Shown: positions 47,393 to 55,510 of the stretch, piece by piece
Position numbering within the stretch: position 1 is the stretch's first letter
Layout: each line of letters starts with the position of its first letter
IMG/VR virus record: IMGVR_UViG_3300033156_001123
Coordinates: 1-56,883 of that record
Length of the DNA: 56,883 nt
DNA from: a virus
Reading direction: 5' to 3' (one strand)
Notes under the pieces: generated by a model
What the model was told of the DNA's origin: nothing
The model's database searches: none
Seen by the model: only the letters and a program-made list of their open reading frames with translations
Program-made: the position numbers and the translations under genes

Positions 47393-47823
47393 TGCCCTAT
47401 CTCCTCACCCAATCTGATAATTGCTCTCATCACTGCTTCCTGACGAGTCTTGCCTCTTACAGAAGGGAATTTATCCTCCTCGTTTTTAATTATTCGGCAA
47501 TTCCACTGTTTATACCAATTATCCCACCAAAGAATTACATAATACCCCAGTCCCTCCATAATCTTCTCCAGTTTCTCCCAGTGGAGGAGGGGAATAAGAT
47601 TTTTCTTAGATTGCCAAGATAAAGTGTGATTAATTAAAACTTGCACCATCTCTTCAATTTCCTTATCAACTAGAAGGATTAAAGATGTAGATTTTTGATT
47701 ATTAATAATACACCATTCCCCAACTTTTGGCTTCCACTCCCAATCTCTCCCCTTAGCCTTCGCAATTTTTTTAATAGCCTCATAAACCTTTGGGGCAAGT
47801 TCTATTTCGGTTTTGGTGAACAT
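47389..47823 (-). CDS. Hypothetical protein, 144 residues
   Basis: The ATG at 47821-47823 is chosen because AAGGAG lies just upstream; a TTG 39 bases earlier is in frame but lacks a site. Features: WKPKVGEWCIINNQ, a central helix, PLLHWEKLEKIMEGLGYYVI, and a C-terminal SVRGKTRQEAVMRAIIRLGE. The last two blocks recur in hypothetical phage proteins of Gram-positive hosts. Function unknown. Confidence 0.65.
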   Translation of the reverse strand: MFTKTEIELAPKVYEAIKKIAKAKGRDWEWKPKVGEWCIINNQKSTSLILLVDKEIEEMVQVLINHTLSWQSKKNLIPLLHWEKLEKIMEGLGYYVILWWDNWYKQWNCRIIKNEEDKFPSVRGKTRQEAVMRAIIRLGEEIGQ

Positions 47824-47981
47824 TTTTTGCTCCTTATTATTTTTTCTAATCTTTCTTTCCAATCTGTTATCTCGCTTACCAAATCATACTCATCATAATC
47901 TTCTGCTTCCCATCGGCACAAGGCATCTTCCATCTCATCAATTATTTCTTCGAGCTCAGTTTTGCCTATTATGATGAACAT
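47802..47981 (-). CDS. Small acidic hypothetical protein, 59 residues
   Basis: ATG at 47979-47981, overlapping the upstream stop. Sequence MFIIIGKTELEEIIDEMEDA then LCRWEAEDYDEYDLVSEITD, mostly acidic helix with a basic tail (IIRSKKCSPKPK). Overlaps the next start by about 20 bases. Function unknown. Confidence 0.55.
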   Translation of the reverse strand: MFIIIGKTELEEIIDEMEDALCRWEAEDYDEYDLVSEITDWKERLEKIIRSKKCSPKPK

Positions 47982-48136
47982 TTGATTACCTCCTCTAAAT
48001 TCTTTAGTCCTTTCTTCAAACCTCTAAAATCAAAAAACCATTTAACCTTCCATCCTTCCCCGCATATACAAAACCAATCAGGGATATCTTCTACATCTAT
48101 AACCGGGACTTCGCTCCAGTTTAGTTCGGTGGACAT
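47969..48136 (-). CDS. Small hypothetical protein, 55 residues
   Basis: ATG at 48134-48136; ends overlapping the next start. MSTELNWSEVPVIDVEDIPD then WFCICGEGWKVKWFFDFRGL and a basic C-terminal helix. CICG could bind metal, but only two Cys are near. The KNLEEV codons include a GAGGAGGTAATC ribosome site for the next gene, supporting the chain. Confidence 0.55.
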   Translation of the reverse strand: MSTELNWSEVPVIDVEDIPDWFCICGEGWKVKWFFDFRGLKKGLKNLEEVIKCSS

Positions 48137-48255
48137 TTGGTTATCTCCTTAATATCTACATATCTCTCAATTACTGCTCCGTCCCATTTAAATTCCCTAA
48201 TAATAAATCCATTAATTGTCTGTTCAATCTCATCTTCACCGATCTTTATTGACAT
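48121..48255 (-). CDS. Small hypothetical protein, 44 residues
   Basis: ATG at 48253-48255 behind AGGAGGAAAA. Sequence MSIKIGEDEIEQTINGFIIR then EFKWDGAVIERYVDIKEITK. The 3' end overlaps the next start by 16 bases and holds its AAGGAG site. Function unknown. Confidence 0.55.
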   Translation of the reverse strand: MSIKIGEDEIEQTINGFIIREFKWDGAVIERYVDIKEITKCPPN

Positions 48256-48302
48256 TTTTCCTCCTATAAATTATATAAACCACGTAATTACCCAGCCCAT
48301 TA

Positions 48303-48668
48303 TCATTCACGTCCTTTTTTCAATAACTCAGGATTCTGATAAATATTCCCAATCACAATAAGTGGATTATAATTCGCTAATTCATACAAATATTCATCTT
48401 CCCATATTTTTTGAGGATTATGAGCCATCCAAGCCAGTTTTTCTTTTGACCAAATTACATACCAAACAGAACCGCGCAGATAGAAATCAAGAATATCTCC
48501 TTCATAAATTTCTTTTCCATTTTTATCCTTGAGCCCTGTATACTGCATAATCACACCATTAATCTGTCCATCTTCAATAGTATAAAATAATTCACTTAAA
48601 CCAAATTTATCAGAATAAAACATTCGCTTTACTTGTTTATCCCAAGCTCTAAATTTGATTGGTCTCAT
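48303..48668 (-). CDS. YopX-family protein
   Basis: A 121-residue protein with MRPIKFRAWDKQVKRMFYSD, MQYTGLKDKNGKEIYEGDIL and VIGNIYQNPELL, the three diagnostic blocks of the YopX family, widespread in Firmicutes phages and of unknown function. Length and ends are typical. It supports a Gram-positive host. Confidence 0.9.
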   Translation of the reverse strand: MRPIKFRAWDKQVKRMFYSDKFGLSELFYTIEDGQINGVIMQYTGLKDKNGKEIYEGDILDFYLRGSVWYVIWSKEKLAWMAHNPQKIWEDEYLYELANYNPLIVIGNIYQNPELLKKGRE

Positions 48669-48670
48669 TC

Positions 48671-48766
48671 TTATCTCTTCTTCTTTTTATCGCTAAAGCT
48701 GAACAGAAGCAGCGACAATGCTGATTTAAGCCAGAGCATTTCGCTCACAGCATCCTCTGCATACAT
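48671..48766 (-). CDS. Micro-protein, 31 residues, amphipathic with basic tail
   Basis: ATG at 48764-48766, four bases after AAGAGGTG, and a stop two bases before the YopX ATG. MYAEDAVSEMLWLKSALSLL then LFSFSDKKKKR: one short hydrophobic helix and a lysine tail, as in small membrane-active peptides. The strong ribosome site supports expression. Function unknown. Confidence 0.5.
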   Translation of the reverse strand: MYAEDAVSEMLWLKSALSLLLFSFSDKKKKR

Positions 48767-48779
48767 ACTGCACCTCTTA

Positions 48780-49010
48780 TTATTTATTTTCTTTCTTTTT
48801 AATAGCCATCAATATCCTTGCTCTCCCTTCTGCCATTCTAAATTTATCATATAATTCATTATAATTAACGGGATTCACAAGAGAATACAAGCTCTCAGTA
48901 CAATTAACATAATTCAAAAATTCCTCAAGTTCATCCACTGATAAATTATCAATATGTTTAAAAGCTTCATTAATTTTAATTGCTATTTTCAATAATCTTT
49001 GTATATCCAT
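48780..49010 (-). CDS. Hypothetical helical protein, 76 residues
   Basis: Starts MDIQRLLKIAIKINEAFKHI after AGAGGAGT, with a second half VNPVNYNELYDKFRMAEGRA. Entirely helical in appearance. No family recognised. Confidence 0.6.
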   Translation of the reverse strand: MDIQRLLKIAIKINEAFKHIDNLSVDELEEFLNYVNCTESLYSLVNPVNYNELYDKFRMAEGRARILMAIKKKENK

Positions 49011-49045
49011 TAATACTCCTCTCTTATAAATTATCTTCCATAAAG

Positions 49046-49261
49046 TTAAAAAGCTGAATTTAGCTCTTCTAAAATCTCTGCAGCCACTTCAAATTCACCC
49101 TCTCTACACCTTGCACGAGCAAAGAACCATTTTTGCATTTGCTTCTCAAACTCATCCCAATAGGTAGATGCAAGAAAATCTTCTCCTTTATTGAATTCTG
49201 CCCCTGTTAATATTTCTTGAAGAGTCCATTTTAGTTTTTCTAAAACTTGATCTTCTCTCAT
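49046..49261 (-). CDS. Hypothetical protein, 71 residues
   Basis: ATG directly behind the upstream stop. Sequence begins MREDQVLEKLKWTLQEILTG and ends EGEFEVAAEILEELNSAF; acidic and helical. Its coding start is coupled to the gene above. Function unknown. Confidence 0.6.
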   Translation of the reverse strand: MREDQVLEKLKWTLQEILTGAEFNKGEDFLASTYWDEFEKQMQKWFFARARCREGEFEVAAEILEELNSAF

Positions 49262-49450
49262 TTAATATCTCCTAAGATTCCCAAACTTTTCTTCTTTTAT
49301 TATTTCTCTCAGTCTCTCCTTCCAGCCAACCAGTATAGCTAACAGCTCCCAATCGGACTGAGTATGACCATAATCTATTCTCCATTTTTGTATAATACTT
49401 TCCATTTCACCAATTATTTTATTAATTTCATTTAAATAATTAATCTTCAC
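49262..49450 (-). CDS. Hypothetical protein, 62 residues
   Basis: GTG start at 49448-49450 behind TAGGAA. MKINYLNEINKIIGEMESII then VGWKERLREIIKEEKFGNLR; helical. The 3' end CCTAAGATATT on this strand carries no motif. Similar in style to other helical small proteins in the block. Confidence 0.55.
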   Translation of the reverse strand: MKINYLNEINKIIGEMESIIQKWRIDYGHTQSDWELLAILVGWKERLREIIKEEKFGNLRRY

Positions 49451-49453
49451 TTC

Positions 49454-49519
49454 CTACAAAACATCTCCTTCATCCCTAATCTTTATCTCCATTCTTAAAC
49501 TTTCTTCAATAATATTCAT
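49454..49519 (-). CDS. Micro-ORF, 21 residues
   Basis: ATG overlapping the upstream stop as ATGA, giving MNIIEESLRMEIKIRDEGDV plus one Leu, then TAG three bases before the next GTG. It may be a coupling peptide that carries ribosomes across the gap. Low certainty. Confidence 0.3.
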   Translation of the reverse strand: MNIIEESLRMEIKIRDEGDVL

Positions 49520-49725
49520 CCTAATCCTCCAATCAGCTCCCATATGATAGATCCGCAAAAAATGAATATTATAACTGCAAGAAAAAACATAATTCCTATT
49601 ATTACTTTTTCAGCTTTATCGGGTCTATCCTTCAATATAAGTATTCCCAATACCATTGCAAAAATTCCTGGTATCAACAACATCCCCAAACCAAGAATTG
49701 CTTCAGGGATTTCTTTTAATGTCAT
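49516..49725 (-). CDS. Small membrane protein with two transmembrane segments
   Basis: 69 residues: segment one ILGLGMLLIPGIFAMVLGIL, a basic loop (KDRPDKAEK), segment two VIIGIMFFLAVIIFIFCGSI. AAAGGAAAAGA ribosome site. A small two-span protein with an inner charged loop resembles some holins, but it is far from the structural genes and no lysin is adjacent, so I leave function open. Confidence 0.65.
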   Translation of the reverse strand: MTLKEIPEAILGLGMLLIPGIFAMVLGILILKDRPDKAEKVIIGIMFFLAVIIFIFCGSIIWELIGGLG

Positions 49726-49776
49726 TCTTTTCCTTTTTTATAGAGATTAAACTCTCATCCTTTCTTTACACTCGCT

Positions 49777-50076
49777 TTATCCATAAAATCTTGCTATAAA
49801 ATCTTGTAGCTCTTTTTTCATATGTTCCAATAGCTCACTTAGAGTTTTCAATATTTCATCCAAATTCATTCCTTCTAATACTTCCTGAGAAATACAAAAA
49901 TGGACATCAGTATATTCTGAGATAATTTCAATTATCCTCTCTTTAAGACTAAGCTCAGTGGTAGACCACAAAAAATTCGCCTCTTCTGCTTCTTGAACTT
50001 CTTGCTCTTCCAAATCAAACTCTTTGAGACCTATTGGTTCATTCATTAAAGCTTCAAAGCTATCATAATATCTCAT
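49777..50076 (-). CDS. Hypothetical acidic protein, 99 residues
   Basis: Starts MRYYDSFEALMNEPIGLKEF three bases after the RNase HII stop. Very acidic middle (DLEEQEVQEAEEANFLW) and a helical C-terminus. No family recognised. Acidic small phage proteins sometimes act as inhibitors or DNA mimics; nothing here proves it. Confidence 0.6.
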   Translation of the reverse strand: MRYYDSFEALMNEPIGLKEFDLEEQEVQEAEEANFLWSTTELSLKERIIEIISEYTDVHFCISQEVLEGMNLDEILKTLSELLEHMKKELQDFIARFYG

Positions 50077-50079
50077 TTT

Positions 50080-50730
50080 TTATCCTTTACCTAAAATTCT
50101 CTGCCACCAATCTTTAGCGTAGCCTGACCTGTGTACTGGTGATAAACCTCTTGCTCTCAGTGCTAATTTGTGTTCGGTACTGAGACTGCCATGATTATGA
50201 TTTAATCCATAGCCAGGCCAATTTTTGTTCCAGCCTTCAAATAGAGCATCCACATATACCTTAGCCACAATGCTTGCAGCTCCTATTAAGTAAGATTGTT
50301 CGTCTCCATTGACAATAAACATTAACTTACTATCAGGTATATTTGTATGATTAGCGAACTTTTTACCATCAATTAAAAATTTCTCAATTATTACCCCCCT
50401 TGAAATAGCTATTCTATATAACATTTCCATTGCCATCGCTGTTGCCCAAATTCTTGAACTATACAAGCCCATATTATTGATTAGATTCACATTAGCAGGC
50501 ACCACCACTACCAATCCTTTTTTTAATATGCGAGCAAATAGCTGTTTTCTCCTCTCTGGAATTAATTTTTTGCTATCATTAATCCCTCTGATTCTATTTC
50601 CTTTATCCAGAGGGAGCCAAACAGCTGCCACAACACAATCGCCAGCCAAGCTGGTACAATAATTTACCTCATCAACACCAGCTGCAATTTTATATTTAAA
50701 ATCCTCATTAAATTCAATCTTTTTCTTCAT
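50080..50730 (-). CDS. rnhB: RNase HII-like protein with altered GRG motif
   Basis: 216 residues with the RNase HII order: AAGVDEVNYCTSLAGDCVVA (first Asp-Glu pair), KFLIDGKKF (third acid), GAASIVAKVYVDALF (fourth acid) and GYGLNHNHGSLSTEH. All four catalytic acids are in place, but the GRG motif after the DE pair, which reads the RNA-DNA junction, is replaced by NYC plus a two-residue insertion, and the Arg of KVTRD is Val. It may remove RNA primers with changed specificity. Overlaps the SbcC gene by 17 bases. Confidence 0.75.
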   Translation of the reverse strand: MKKKIEFNEDFKYKIAAGVDEVNYCTSLAGDCVVAAVWLPLDKGNRIRGINDSKKLIPERRKQLFARILKKGLVVVVPANVNLINNMGLYSSRIWATAMAMEMLYRIAISRGVIIEKFLIDGKKFANHTNIPDSKLMFIVNGDEQSYLIGAASIVAKVYVDALFEGWNKNWPGYGLNHNHGSLSTEHKLALRARGLSPVHRSGYAKDWWQRILGKG

Positions 50731-52621
50731 TAATCACACTCTCCCCATTTCTTTTCATTACTACCATCACATCATTAAAATATTCTTTCAGACCTTCATC
50801 ATGGCTGATAACAAAAACTCTACAGCCATTTAAAGATTCTTCATACAAAAGTTCCATAGCTCTTTCTATTCCTGATTCATCAAGCACATCAAAAATTTCA
50901 TCACAAAATAAGATTCCAAGATCCTTGTCAGACCTACTTTTAACAAGATCCCTCAATGCCATCAGAATAGATAAATCAACTTTTCTTTTTTCACCACCAC
51001 TCAACTTCTTATAGCTTCTTTCTTCTCCATCATATTCAATCCTTACCTCAAACTTATCTCTCAATTCTCCCGATTTTAATCGGCTCTGAGTACTAAGATA
51101 TACTTGTATCAAGCCATCAGTCAACACTTTGCTATAATAGTTAGTCCTCTCATTCAAAAATGGCACTACACAATCAAATATAAAGCTCTTTAAACCCTTA
51201 TTGCCAAACCCTTCTACCCAAAATTGATAATATTTAAGTTCTTCTCCTAATCTTTCACAATTCTCTTTTAACTCTTTAAGTTCTCTTTTTTCATCAAATA
51301 ACTGACTCTCAGTTTGTTCAATTAACTTAGTATATGGATTAGAAACTCTCTGTTCCCTTAATTCATTAATCTCTTCATTAAGCCTTTCTTTTAACTTCAT
51401 ACACTCACTTATCTCCAAAGAAACCTGATCCATCATAGACATTAATTCTCTATGTTCATCTACCAGTTCAAAACAATACTTCAAATCCTTTTTCTTGCTA
51501 TTTAGCTCCTCATACTTCTCCCTAAGCTCTTTTTCAATCTTTCCAACCATTAATCTATTCTTTTCTATTCTTTCATTGATATCATCATAATCCTTCTTTA
51601 ATCTCTTAATATGATCTTCAAGCTTATCTCCAGTGAGAGACTGTCCACAAAATGGACATTCAGCTCCACCTTTAAAATCCTGAACAGTTTGAATACGATC
51701 ACCCAATTCTCTACGATCACTTTTAAGCAAACCATTTGTTGCCTCAAGCTTAGCTCTCTTCTCTTCATTAGTAGCAATCACAGATTCAAGCTCTTTTATA
51801 GACTTTTCAATTGTTTCTCTTTTAACAATAGCATTTTTAATCACATGAGCCTTTTTCTTAATTGACAACTTCTTTTCTTTTAAAGATTCAACTACAATAT
51901 CTATCTCAGAGATCTTCGCTTTTTTATCTTCAATTTTTCTCCTCTGTTCATTCAACCAATTTCCCTTATCAGCTTTCAATCTCTCTATCCTAACTTCTGA
52001 TTCTTTTACAATACCTTCCAGCACAGCAATCTTACCAGAGAACTCACCAATTTCATTTTTCAGCTTATTAACTTTTTGCTTTGCCAGATTTTGATAAATT
52101 GGAAACTGGTCAAAGCCCAAAGCCTTTTCTATTATCTGTTTCTGTTCTTTATCTGTCAATGAGGCAAAAAATTGGATTGAACCTTGAGGAAAAACAACTG
52201 AGTTAATAAAAATCTGATAATTCATCCCTATAATTTGTTCAATCAGTTTTTCAGTCTCAGCAACTGATGATTTAGAAATATCTTTGCCATTCTGAAAAAC
52301 TGCTAAAGTATTTCCTTCCTTTGTTTTTCTACCTCTAACAATTTTATAGTTAGTTGAACCATCAGTAAGATCTAACACAACTTTACAATTTTTTCCTGCT
52401 TTTTCATTAATCACATCATCATACTCAGCTCCTCTAACTGTCCTACCAAATAGACACCAGCATATAGCTTCAAAAATAGCAGATTTACCAGCACCATTAC
52501 TATCAGCACTTGAAGAATCTTCATTATCACCAATAATTAAACAGAAATTATGTTCATCAATATCTAACTCCTGCTGTTTATAGCTTAGAAAATTCTGAAT
52601 TTGAATCCTATTTACTTGCAT
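50714..52621 (-). CDS. SbcC/gp46-like recombination ATPase
   Basis: A 635-residue SMC-like ATPase: RIQIQNFLSYKQQELDID, Walker A DSNGAGKSAIFEAICWCLFG, coiled coils with a zinc hook CPFCGQ in the middle, the signature KLSGGEKRKVDLSILMALRD and Walker B LGILFCDEIFDVLD. With the nuclease encoded just upstream it forms the Mre11/Rad50-type complex that resects DNA ends in phage recombination. The phosphate loop has a longer lead (GDNEDSSSADSNGAGKS) than bacterial SbcC, as in T4 gp46. Overlaps its partner by 14 bases. Confidence 0.92.
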   Translation of the reverse strand: MQVNRIQIQNFLSYKQQELDIDEHNFCLIIGDNEDSSSADSNGAGKSAIFEAICWCLFGRTVRGAEYDDVINEKAGKNCKVVLDLTDGSTNYKIVRGRKTKEGNTLAVFQNGKDISKSSVAETEKLIEQIIGMNYQIFINSVVFPQGSIQFFASLTDKEQKQIIEKALGFDQFPIYQNLAKQKVNKLKNEIGEFSGKIAVLEGIVKESEVRIERLKADKGNWLNEQRRKIEDKKAKISEIDIVVESLKEKKLSIKKKAHVIKNAIVKRETIEKSIKELESVIATNEEKRAKLEATNGLLKSDRRELGDRIQTVQDFKGGAECPFCGQSLTGDKLEDHIKRLKKDYDDINERIEKNRLMVGKIEKELREKYEELNSKKKDLKYCFELVDEHRELMSMMDQVSLEISECMKLKERLNEEINELREQRVSNPYTKLIEQTESQLFDEKRELKELKENCERLGEELKYYQFWVEGFGNKGLKSFIFDCVVPFLNERTNYYSKVLTDGLIQVYLSTQSRLKSGELRDKFEVRIEYDGEERSYKKLSGGEKRKVDLSILMALRDLVKSRSDKDLGILFCDEIFDVLDESGIERAMELLYEESLNGCRVFVISHDEGLKEYFNDVMVVMKRNGESVINEEKD

Positions 52622-53672
52622 TCGCTAACTCCAGACCTAACTTTATTAGTTTTTCTTTATCAAGATCTGTCTTAACTGCTTTAACATACTCGGCAATCAT
52701 ATCTTCCATTTTCATCTCAAGCTCAATATTAGCTCTTTTCTTTTCTTCAATCTTCGCAGTTTTTTCAATTACAACATACTTAGCTCCAAGTTCATACAAA
52801 GAATCTCTAATTTCCTTAATCTCAGATTCCTTAATCGCTGGAGGTAAAACTACTTTAACATAATTGTTCTCAAAATCTACATCTTTGTCTTCATTGCCAT
52901 CCAGTAATATAAATTTAGGAGTATGAGTTTCTATAAACTGATATTCTACTTTTGTATTCTTATCTCTCAATTCAATATCCCAAAAACCCTTATTATCATT
53001 TCTTTCTCCAAAATTTAACTGAAGAGGAGAACCTACATACAGAACATTTTCTCTCAATTTCTGGCTCTTGTGATAATGTCCAAGAAGAACTAAATCAAAC
53101 AGCTCTGGAAATAAATCCTTTAGCTCAATTTCATCTTTAAGTACATAGTGAGATAAACTACTAACTTCAGCTCCAGCCACTCCAGTATGTGCTATTAAGA
53201 TTCCTTGTTTCTTTTGTTTCTTACCTATCAATTCCAGCATAGCTTTCCTTCTTTCATCAGGGTTATCAATATAAGGTAAAGCATACACAGGAGTGAGTTT
53301 GTCCAGGAAAAACTTTTCAGGCTTATCAATGACATGAGCTATTTCACTGAATGGTTTAACTGAATGATATTCTCCTTTCTTAAGAAACTGGTCATGGTTG
53401 CCCACTAAAATATGAATTTCTACACCAGTTTCTTTAATTTTCTTCAATCTTTCATATACAAGATGATAAACTTCTATAGATACTTTTGTTCTGCTATTAA
53501 ACAAATCACCCAAAAACAAAAATGCTTCAATATCATCATTGCTAACTATATATTCCTCAATTTCATCTAAAACTCTTACACAGTCTAATAATCTGCTATT
53601 TAATCCATCAATAATTCGGGCAAATTGTGTATAGTTATGAACATGTAAATCTGCGGTCGCTATAAACCTCAT
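52608..53672 (-). CDS. SbcD/gp47-like recombination nuclease
   Basis: A 354-residue calcineurin-type phosphoesterase: FIATADLHVHNY (motif I DxH), FLFLGDLFNSR (II), ILVGNHDQFLK (III GNHD), LIAHTGV and LLGHYHKSQ (IV, V). A C-terminal capping domain with EEKKRANIELEMKMED follows. It is the Mre11-like partner of the ATPase below. Its ATG shares a base with the stop of a small membrane protein gene. Confidence 0.92.
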   Translation of the reverse strand: MRFIATADLHVHNYTQFARIIDGLNSRLLDCVRVLDEIEEYIVSNDDIEAFLFLGDLFNSRTKVSIEVYHLVYERLKKIKETGVEIHILVGNHDQFLKKGEYHSVKPFSEIAHVIDKPEKFFLDKLTPVYALPYIDNPDERRKAMLELIGKKQKKQGILIAHTGVAGAEVSSLSHYVLKDEIELKDLFPELFDLVLLGHYHKSQKLRENVLYVGSPLQLNFGERNDNKGFWDIELRDKNTKVEYQFIETHTPKFILLDGNEDKDVDFENNYVKVVLPPAIKESEIKEIRDSLYELGAKYVVIEKTAKIEEKKRANIELEMKMEDMIAEYVKAVKTDLDKEKLIKLGLELANASK

Positions 53673-53854
53673 TAATAGTCTCCATAATAATTTTCCCCAT
53701 CTAAATCATCAATACTAATTTCGTCTTTTTTAATTGCCATATAAACCCAATCATAAATTTTGACCACTTTTCTCCTTCTCAATAATCTAAAGACATTCAA
53801 CACACCTACCACATAACCAATAAACAAAAATAATAAACAAAGAGTTATTACCAA
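53672..53854 (-). CDS. Small membrane protein, 60 residues
   Basis: TTG start (53852-53854) inside the end of the 50-residue gene above. One N-terminal membrane span (VITLCLLFLFIGYVVGVLNV), then RLLRRRKVVKIYDWVYMAI and an acidic end. Positive residues after the span predict the C-terminus inside. Function unknown. Confidence 0.55.
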   Translation of the reverse strand: MVITLCLLFLFIGYVVGVLNVFRLLRRRKVVKIYDWVYMAIKKDEISIDDLDGENYYGDY

Positions 53855-54000
53855 AATTTAGCTCCTTTCAGATCCTCTTTATCAGCTTTAACTACTTTTT
53901 CAAGATCTTCTTCAATCACCAAAATTCCTGTATCTAATTCCTTATAAATAGCTTTACCTGTCTTAGTTTTGCCCACTTGCTTATACCTCTTTTTACTCAT
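53848..54000 (-). CDS. Small basic/acidic protein, 50 residues
   Basis: ATG at 53998-54000 overlapping the nuclease stop as ATGA. Sequence MSKKRYKQVGKTKTGKAIYK then ELDTGILVIEEDLEKVVKAD. Coupling at both ends and normal codon content support a real gene. Function unknown. Confidence 0.6.
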   Translation of the reverse strand: MSKKRYKQVGKTKTGKAIYKELDTGILVIEEDLEKVVKADKEDLKGAKFW

Positions 54001-54527
54001 ATTTCTCTCCTCAATTTAATATATCTTAGCATATCAGCTGACCAGCTTTTAAACAAATCTGATAATAAACCAATAACAAATTTATTCCTTTCACCAAATT
54101 CATTAACCCGCTCAAAATACAATTGCTTTCCTACTAAATGATTACTAAAGTCCTCAATTTTTAATATGTCCTCATATGACATCATATAAAAATCTGGACA
54201 ATAATTCTTCGTGAAAATCAATAAAGGAATTTTACCACTTTCTAAAGCGTCATTTTCACATTGTTTCCAATATTTCATTATTTCATTCTTTTCTCTGAAT
54301 AAATCTTCAAACTTCCAGCTCTGTCTATTTTTGCATTCAAGATGAAAAGGAAAATCTGGATCCACAGTTACACCATCACCTTTCCAATGAGACCCGCCAC
54401 TTATTGGAGTTCTATATATTGGCTTGCCCCACCACTTTGTCAACAACTTACAAATCTTTCGTTCATAATTACCACCCTTAATGCGACTATATTTAGCAAC
54501 TTGTGATTTAGTTCTCTTCTTCTTCAC
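53997..54527 (-). CDS. PD-(D/E)XK nuclease, Holliday-junction-resolvase-like
   Basis: A 176-residue protein with RIKGGNYERKICKLLTKWWG, then GDGVTVDPDFPFHLECKNR. The Glu of GxxxE, Asp of GDG and ExK of ECKN give the PD-(D/E)XK metal site in the spacing of archaeal-type resolvases and related phage nucleases. It sits between RecA and the SbcCD pair, which fits resolving recombination intermediates. Overlaps recA by four bases. Confidence 0.75.
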   Translation of the reverse strand: MKKKRTKSQVAKYSRIKGGNYERKICKLLTKWWGKPIYRTPISGGSHWKGDGVTVDPDFPFHLECKNRQSWKFEDLFREKNEIMKYWKQCENDALESGKIPLLIFTKNYCPDFYMMSYEDILKIEDFSNHLVGKQLYFERVNEFGERNKFVIGLLSDLFKSWSADMLRYIKLRREI

Positions 54528-55510
54528 CTAAGCACCTCTTTTATTAACTCTGAATTCTGCTGAATAAAATTCGGAAAATCTTTTCTCCTAAATTTCTCTT
54601 CTTCTTTATCTTTAAAATACCACCATCCACCTTTATTCTCCACAATTCCCTCTTTAAATAAATGCTCTAATAAACCACTATATTCTGGAATGCCAATATC
54701 GTAGTACATTTCGAACTCCACTTCTCTAAATGGTGGAGCAATTTTATTTTTTACTACTTCCAATTTGCCATATTGGCCGACCACCTTACCTTTTTCATTC
54801 TTAATTTTATTGCCACTTTTTAGCATTACTCTAATACTACTATGGAATTCTGGAGCCTTACCTCCACTGGTTATCCAAGTTTTACCATAAACAACTCCAA
54901 TTTTTTTTCTTAACTGATTAATAAACATTAAAGCTATATTTTTATCAGAGATATTTATCATCAATCTTCTTAACCCTTGACCAATTAATCTGGCTCTTAT
55001 ACCCATTTCCTGAAAACCAACGCCTTTCTTCATTTCTTCTTCGCTGGTTGTAGCTGCTATACTGTCCCAAACTATCCCCACTAAACCTTCAGGAAATTTT
55101 TTCCTAATTTCATTTATAACTGTGTCCAATACTTGAAAAACTTTTTCAATTGTTTGTGGTTTAAAATATAGCAATTTCGTATAATCCAAACCTATATTCT
55201 CTGCCATGTTTTCTGAAAAACTGCTTTCACTATCCAAAAATACTGCAATGCCATCTCTTTTCTGCACTTCTCTCAAAAATTGCATCCCGATAAGAGTTTT
55301 ACCTGTACTGAAATCACCAAAAAATTCACTTAATCGGCCAATTGGTATACCCCCACCTAAAGCCCAATCAATCACCTTAACACCAGTGCTAATGAACTTA
55401 ACTTTTTTCAGTTTCCTAATTGGCTCATTACCAAGTTTTTCTTCTACATCCTTAATTATTGATGTAACTAAATCAGAGTCTAATGACTTTTTAGGTCTTC
55501 TTTTGTGCAT
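54524..55510 (-). CDS. RecA/UvsX-type recombinase
   Basis: 328 residues: Walker A GDFSTGKT at 65-72, IAVFLDSESSF, Walker B LVGIVWDSIAATT, L2 region INQLRKKIGVVYGKTWITSG and GKAPEFHSSIRVML. It drives strand exchange and is encoded with its single-strand-binding and end-processing partners. The C-terminal 70 residues are divergent and basic. Overlaps the SSB gene by 20 bases. Confidence 0.92.
   Translation of the reverse strand: MHKRRPKKSLDSDLVTSIIKDVEEKLGNEPIRKLKKVKFISTGVKVIDWALGGGIPIGRLSEFFGDFSTGKTLIGMQFLREVQKRDGIAVFLDSESSFSENMAENIGLDYTKLLYFKPQTIEKVFQVLDTVINEIRKKFPEGLVGIVWDSIAATTSEEEMKKGVGFQEMGIRARLIGQGLRRLMINISDKNIALMFINQLRKKIGVVYGKTWITSGGKAPEFHSSIRVMLKSGNKIKNEKGKVVGQYGKLEVVKNKIAPPFREVEFEMYYDIGIPEYSGLLEHLFKEGIVENKGGWWYFKDKEEEKFRRKDFPNFIQQNSELIKEVLR

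Noticed and set aside
49516-49725. Holin call for the two-span membrane protein
   Set aside because: No lysin gene is adjacent and two-span small membrane proteins have many roles.
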